Made by a program: the position numbers and the translations under genes. This document shows, in pieces, positions 60,856 to 64,000 of a stretch of DNA of 64,000 nt (position 1 is the first letter of the stretch; the number at the start of each line of letters is the position of its first letter). Source of the stretch: Opitutaceae bacterium (GTDB lineage Bacteria > Verrucomicrobiota > Verrucomicrobiia > Opitutales > Opitutaceae); contig JADJZJ010000002.1 of NCBI GenBank assembly GCA_016715765.1, forward strand, positions 124,001 through 188,000. The letters run 5' to 3'. A model generated the notes under the pieces. It was not told the DNA's origin. It saw only the letters and a list, made by a program, of their open reading frames with translations, and did not search any database.

Positions 60856-61845
60856 TCAACCTGCTTTCTCAAGCGTGACTTCCCCGGCGGTGAAGCGGTG
60901 GGTGCGGCCGCGGTCGTCGCGGAGAATGAGGGAGCCGGCGTCGTCGATGCCGGCGGCGATGCCGGCGAGCCGGCGCGTGCCCTGCAGCACCGTGACGGGG
61001 CGGCCGCGGAGGATGTCGTGGCGGTTCCAGAGGTCGGCGATGGTGTCGAGATGGTCGCCGTCGATGAACTGGCCGTAGGCGAGGCGGACCCGGCCGATGA
61101 GGGCCGCGGCAAAGCGATTGAGGTCCAGCGGGGCGCCGGTGCGCACGGCGAGCGAGGTGGCGCGGCGGCCGAGATCGCCGGGCCAGGAGTTGGCGGGGCT
61201 GTTGACGTTCAGGCCCAGGCCGAAGACGAGGTCGCGGACCTGGTCGGCGTCGACCCGGGCCTCGGTCAGCATGCCGCCGACCTTGCGGCCGTCGAAGAGG
61301 AGGTCGTTGGGCCACTTCAGTCCCGGGCTCATCCCGCAGAAGTTGGCGATGAGCTCGCAGAGGTTGGCGCCCATCCAGAGCGTGAACGTCGCCAGCCGGG
61401 CGGGCGCGAGACGGGGGCGGAAGGCGAAGCTGGCGTAGAGGTTGCCATTGGCCTCGCTGTGCCAGGCGCGGCCGAGGCGGCCGCGGCCGCGCGTCTGCCG
61501 CTGGGCGAGAATGACAAACGGGGCGGCCCGGCCGGCCGCGAGCTGGCGGGCGGCCTCGTCGTTGGTGCTGTCAACCGAGTCCAGGACCGTGAGGGGAAAG
61601 TCGCGCAGGCGCGATTTCAGGTGCGCCTCGACCAGGATGGCGTGCAGGGTGGCGGGGCGGGCGACGAGGCGGTAGCCGCGGGATTTGGCCGCCTCGAAGA
61701 CGAAGCCCTGGGTGCGCAGCTTTTCCATGTGCTGCCAGACGGCGACGCGGCTGACGCCGAGTTTGCGCGCCAGGGCGGCGCCGGAGACGAAACCGGGTTC
61801 GGCGGCGAGGGCTTCACGGATGATGACGAGGTCGGAGGCGGGCAT
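60856..61845 (-). CDS. birA: bifunctional biotin--[acetyl-CoA-carboxylase] ligase / biotin operon repressor
   Basis: A 329-residue BirA. The N-terminal winged helix (about 1-60, GAALARKLGVSRVAVWQHME) suggests DNA binding. The ligase domain has the biotin-binding loop GRGRLGRAWHSEANGN and the KWPNDLLFDGRKVGG motif. It forms biotinyl-AMP and biotinylates carboxylase subunits, and could repress biotin genes. The start MPASDLVI is chosen over a longer form beginning with a Cys/Arg-rich stretch. It is the first gene of the run leading into the ABC module, but a functional link is not evident. Confidence 0.93.
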   Translation of the reverse strand: MPASDLVIIREALAAEPGFVSGAALARKLGVSRVAVWQHMEKLRTQGFVFEAAKSRGYRLVARPATLHAILVEAHLKSRLRDFPLTVLDSVDSTNDEAARQLAAGRAAPFVILAQRQTRGRGRLGRAWHSEANGNLYASFAFRPRLAPARLATFTLWMGANLCELIANFCGMSPGLKWPNDLLFDGRKVGGMLTEARVDADQVRDLVFGLGLNVNSPANSWPGDLGRRATSLAVRTGAPLDLNRFAAALIGRVRLAYGQFIDGDHLDTIADLWNRHDILRGRPVTVLQGTRRLAGIAAGIDDAGSLILRDDRGRTHRFTAGEVTLEKAG

Positions 61846-61899
61846 GCGGACGGTGGCGGCGGCATTGCAACTAGAAGGGCGGCGGCCACACTGGTGCAA

Positions 61900-62190
61900 A
61901 TGTCATTTGAGGAATTTAAGACCGAGGTTGAGGCCGGGCGGTTCCCGACGGAGTTGAGTGCGCCGCTGCAGGCCCTGTGGCATGAGGCGCGGAGCGACTG
62001 GGCCGGGGCGCACACCTGCGTGCAGGAAGACGGCTCGGCGGCGGCGGCCTGGGTGCACGCCTACCTGCACCGCCGCGAGGGGGATGCGGGCAATGCCGCG
62101 TACTGGTACGCCCGGGCCGGCCGGCCGGTGGCGTCTGGGCCACTGGAGGCGGAGTGGGCGGCGATTGCGCGGGAACTGCTGAAGGGGTGA
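61900..62190 (+). CDS. small conserved protein of unknown function
   Basis: A 96-residue soluble protein. The pattern ALWHEARSDWAGAHTCVQ, AAWVHAYLHRREGDAGNA and YWYARAGRP recurs, as far as I recall, in a widely spread unannotated bacterial family, with conserved Trp, His and YWYxRAGRP. No catalytic function is assigned; the repeat-like helices resemble a short TPR. It diverges from birA with 54 bases between starts, and its stop TGA is the first triplet before a repeat element. Confidence 0.75.
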   Translation: MSFEEFKTEVEAGRFPTELSAPLQALWHEARSDWAGAHTCVQEDGSAAAAWVHAYLHRREGDAGNAAYWYARAGRPVASGPLEAEWAAIARELLKG

Positions 62191-62335
62191 TTGGTTATGG
62201 CTTATTGGTTATCGCTTATTGGCGGTGGTGGTTGGGGGATTGCGTGATTGGCAGGTAGCGCCCGGCCTCCGGACGGGCGGTGCATTGTCCGCCAGCGATT
62301 ATCCTTCCGCCCGTCCAGAGGACGGGCGCTACCTG
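62191..62335. repeat. composite repeat A: AT-rich array plus palindrome
   Basis: A GGTTATGGCTTATTGG array (62191-62223) is followed after a short gap by an inverted-repeat element (62252-62335). Its ends CAGGTAGCGCCCGGCC and GGACGGGCGCTACCTG pair closely. The same combination recurs at 63545-63667, on the other side of the URO-D gene. Confidence 0.85.
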
Positions 62336-62434
62336 ATCGTAACGAATCCTTACGGATGGTTGCAGCGGGGCTTCATCCTGCGCGTGGGCTGCTGACGGGA
62401 TTGCGGCTGGGCGCCGGGGTGCTACGGATGCTGC

Positions 62435-63544
62435 ATGCCCCCCATGTCACCCCGGGAAAGAGCGCTGGCTGTGCTGCGCGGTCAAAAGCCCGACTGCGTC
62501 CCGTGGTTTGGCGATCTCGATTACCTGGCGACCGCGGAGATCGGGCGGGGCCGGCGGCCAGAGGGCTTCAAGCAGAGCGCGGCCTACCTGGACTGGCACC
62601 GCGAACTGCGCCTGGGTTTTTATCTGCAGGGGTACTTCCCCTTCCGGACCATCATTGAAAACTGCCGTGTGACCGAGCGGCACGAGGGTCACGACCGGAT
62701 CCGGCGGATCGAAACCCCGCACGGCACGCTGCAGGAGCGGTGGACGTGGCTGCCGGAGTCGTTCACGGAAGGGCCGGTCGAACATCTCCTGAAAAGCGCG
62801 GCCGACCTGCCGGCTTACAAATATCTGCACGCGAACACGCGCTATGAGCCCGACTACGCCTTTGGGGAAAGCCGCGGACCGCTGATCGGCGACATCGGGC
62901 TGCACCTCGCGTACCTGCCCAAGAGCCCGTTCATGCACCTGGTCGCCCTCGATGCCGGCATCATCGCCGTGGTGGACATGCTGGACGATGCGCCGGAGCT
63001 GTTCGCGGAGACGCTGGCAGTCGTGGAAAAATCGCACGATGCGGCGGCGGCGCTCGCCGTGGCGGGTCCGGCCGAGCTGCTCATGATCCCGGAGAACCTC
63101 TCCTCCGAGAGCGTCGGCCCGGTGCTGTTCGAGAAATTCATGCGGCCCTACCAGGAGAAGTGGACGGCGCGGATCCGGGCGGCGGGCAAGTTTTCCTGCA
63201 TGCATCTCGACGGCACCCTGCGGGGCCTGCTGCGCGAGGAGTGCACGGTGGGTTTCGACTTCATTGAAAGCCTCACCCCCGCGCCGGTGGGCGACCTGGC
63301 GGTCGAGGCGTGGGCGGATTTTGTCGGGAAGACGCGGACGTTTTTCTGGGGCGGAATTCCCGGCGCGTATTTTTCACCGACCACGAGCGAGGCGGAGTTT
63401 GAGCGGCACACCCGCGCCGTCCTCGCCGTCATGCGCACGGAGCCGCGCTATGTGCTGGGCGTGGCGGACCAGGTGCCGCCGGACGGTTTGGTCAGCCGCC
63501 TGCACCGCGTCGCGGAGCTGGTGGAGGAATGCGGGAGGTATTGA
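62435..63544 (+). CDS. uroporphyrinogen decarboxylase (URO-D) family protein
   Basis: A 369-residue protein of the URO-D fold. The start SPRERALAVLRGQKPDCVPW is typical of the MtaA/CmuA and related methyltransferase-like branch, not of the heme enzyme HemE. Later come MIPENLSSESVGPVLFEKF, GKFSCMHLDGTLRGLL and the final RYVLGVADQVPPDGL. Members often handle methyl groups or corrinoid-linked chemistry, or sugar-related steps in Verrucomicrobiota; the substrate is unknown. A corrinoid adenosyltransferase gene lies at 41635, too far to argue for linkage. It sits between two composite repeats. Confidence 0.85.
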   Translation: MPPMSPRERALAVLRGQKPDCVPWFGDLDYLATAEIGRGRRPEGFKQSAAYLDWHRELRLGFYLQGYFPFRTIIENCRVTERHEGHDRIRRIETPHGTLQERWTWLPESFTEGPVEHLLKSAADLPAYKYLHANTRYEPDYAFGESRGPLIGDIGLHLAYLPKSPFMHLVALDAGIIAVVDMLDDAPELFAETLAVVEKSHDAAAALAVAGPAELLMIPENLSSESVGPVLFEKFMRPYQEKWTARIRAAGKFSCMHLDGTLRGLLREECTVGFDFIESLTPAPVGDLAVEAWADFVGKTRTFFWGGIPGAYFSPTTSEAEFERHTRAVLAVMRTEPRYVLGVADQVPPDGLVSRLHRVAELVEECGRY

Positions 63545-63667
63545 TTATTGGTTATGGCTTATCGCTTATTGGCTATTGGTTAGCACCCGGCCTCCCTCCT
63601 TCGCCGGGCCTGCGGAGGGCAGGTCGGACGGGCGGATTGGCGGCCCGCCCGGAAGTCGGGCCCTACC
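63545..63667. repeat. composite repeat B: AT-rich array plus palindrome
   Basis: The array TTATTGGTTATGGCTTATCG (63545-63582) is followed by an element with TAGCACCCGGCCTCC at its start (63581) and GGGCCCTACC at its end (about 63667). It has the same layout and orientation as the copy at 62191-62335. Confidence 0.8.
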
Positions 63668-63692
63668 CCAATACCTTGGCGCCTCCAACCCC

Positions 63693-64000
63693 TTACTTCG
63701 GCTTCTGATAGCCGTAGTCGCTCGTGCGGATGTAGGTGCGGTCGACTTCGCGGCTGATCGCGGTGCCGTCGGCGCCGAGGGCTTTCAGGTCGGCGGCGGT
63801 GGCCTTGAGGCTGGCGATGTTTTCGAGACGCTCATCCTCCGCATAGAGCATGTTGGCGTAGGCTTCCTGGCTCATGCCGAAGAGCGGGATGGTGTAGCGG
63901 TTCAACGCCCTGGCGGTCTCGGAAAAATAGCGCTTCATGGCGAGGGCGGACAGGCCCTTGGTGGTGTTGATGTCGCGTTCGCGGAAAACGGGCGGGCGTT
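63693..64000 (-). CDS. C-terminal part of an unknown protein (cut by window edge)
   Basis: The frame is open to the end of the window; 102 residues are visible. It reads FRERDINTTKGLSALAMKRY, then YTIPLFGMSQEAYANMLYAE and ends TYIRTSDYGYQKPK. No family is recognised from this end alone. An internal ATG at 63938 is not a credible start, since the upstream frame has sensible composition. It is co-directional with birA and the run behind it, but separated by the URO-D gene. Confidence 0.55.
   Translation of the reverse strand, partial: RPPVFRERDINTTKGLSALAMKRYFSETARALNRYTIPLFGMSQEAYANMLYAEDERLENIASLKATAADLKALGADGTAISREVDRTYIRTSDYGYQKPK

Overview
The window is one high-GC bacterial chromosome segment. 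It holds about 50 protein genes on both strands. I saw no rRNA or tRNA gene, CRISPR array, prophage or transposase. The gene set (a FloA/NfeD operon, a Gld-like ABC module with a DUF4340 protein, a sialidase-like protein beside a sulfatase-fold protein, several AraC regulators, an ECF sigma unit) and the many short dispersed repeats suggest a Verrucomicrobiota bacterium, perhaps Opitutaceae. That placement is an inference from gene content; no phylogenetic marker was computed.

Layout. 0-7.2 kb: two MacB/FtsX-type ABC permeases, a small membrane protein, a long adenylate-kinase-like protein, and an NtrC-type regulator with its sensor kinase. 7.2-12.5 kb: a damaged U32 peptidase carrying a palindromic repeat inside its reading frame, an MFS transporter, and an OxyR-family regulator facing a 61-residue membrane protein across an OxyR-like operator. 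12.6-21.7 kb: an ECF sigma/anti-sigma/PDZ unit, small membrane genes, a nucleotide-pyrophosphatase-like phosphodiesterase with Smr and TatA genes, an AraC regulator facing a phytanoyl-CoA dioxygenase, a Rieske protein and an aldose epimerase. 21.8-34.4 kb: nfeD-nfeD-floA-unknown, a RodZ-like protein, FtsK, ManA, an AsmA-like protein, GrpE and DnaJ, then a stretch of corrupt-looking sequence near 33.5 kb. 34.8-42.7 kb: AraC, PurN, the RfaE2-type nucleotidyltransferase, a xylose/ribose-type ABC transporter operon interrupted by a four-helix-bundle (S23/IVP) gene lying among short repeats, a cobalamin adenosyltransferase and peptide deformylase. 42.8-64 kb: an unrecognised overlapping gene pair, a sialidase-like protein and a degenerate sulfatase, a 1323-residue hybrid kinase, a birA-ABC-GldG-DUF4340-AsmA run, a small conserved unknown, a URO-D family protein and a truncated gene.

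Two themes run through the window. First, at least eight families of short repeats (palindromes, inverted repeats and AT-rich direct arrays) sit between genes. In three places they have overrun a gene's 3' end, so the repeat itself encodes the last residues and stop codon; in one place a palindrome lies in frame inside a gene. Second, three genes carry four frame breaks, each in a run of three G or C. Together with a stretch of long homopolymers at 33.5 kb, this makes sequencing or assembly error a serious alternative to true gene decay.
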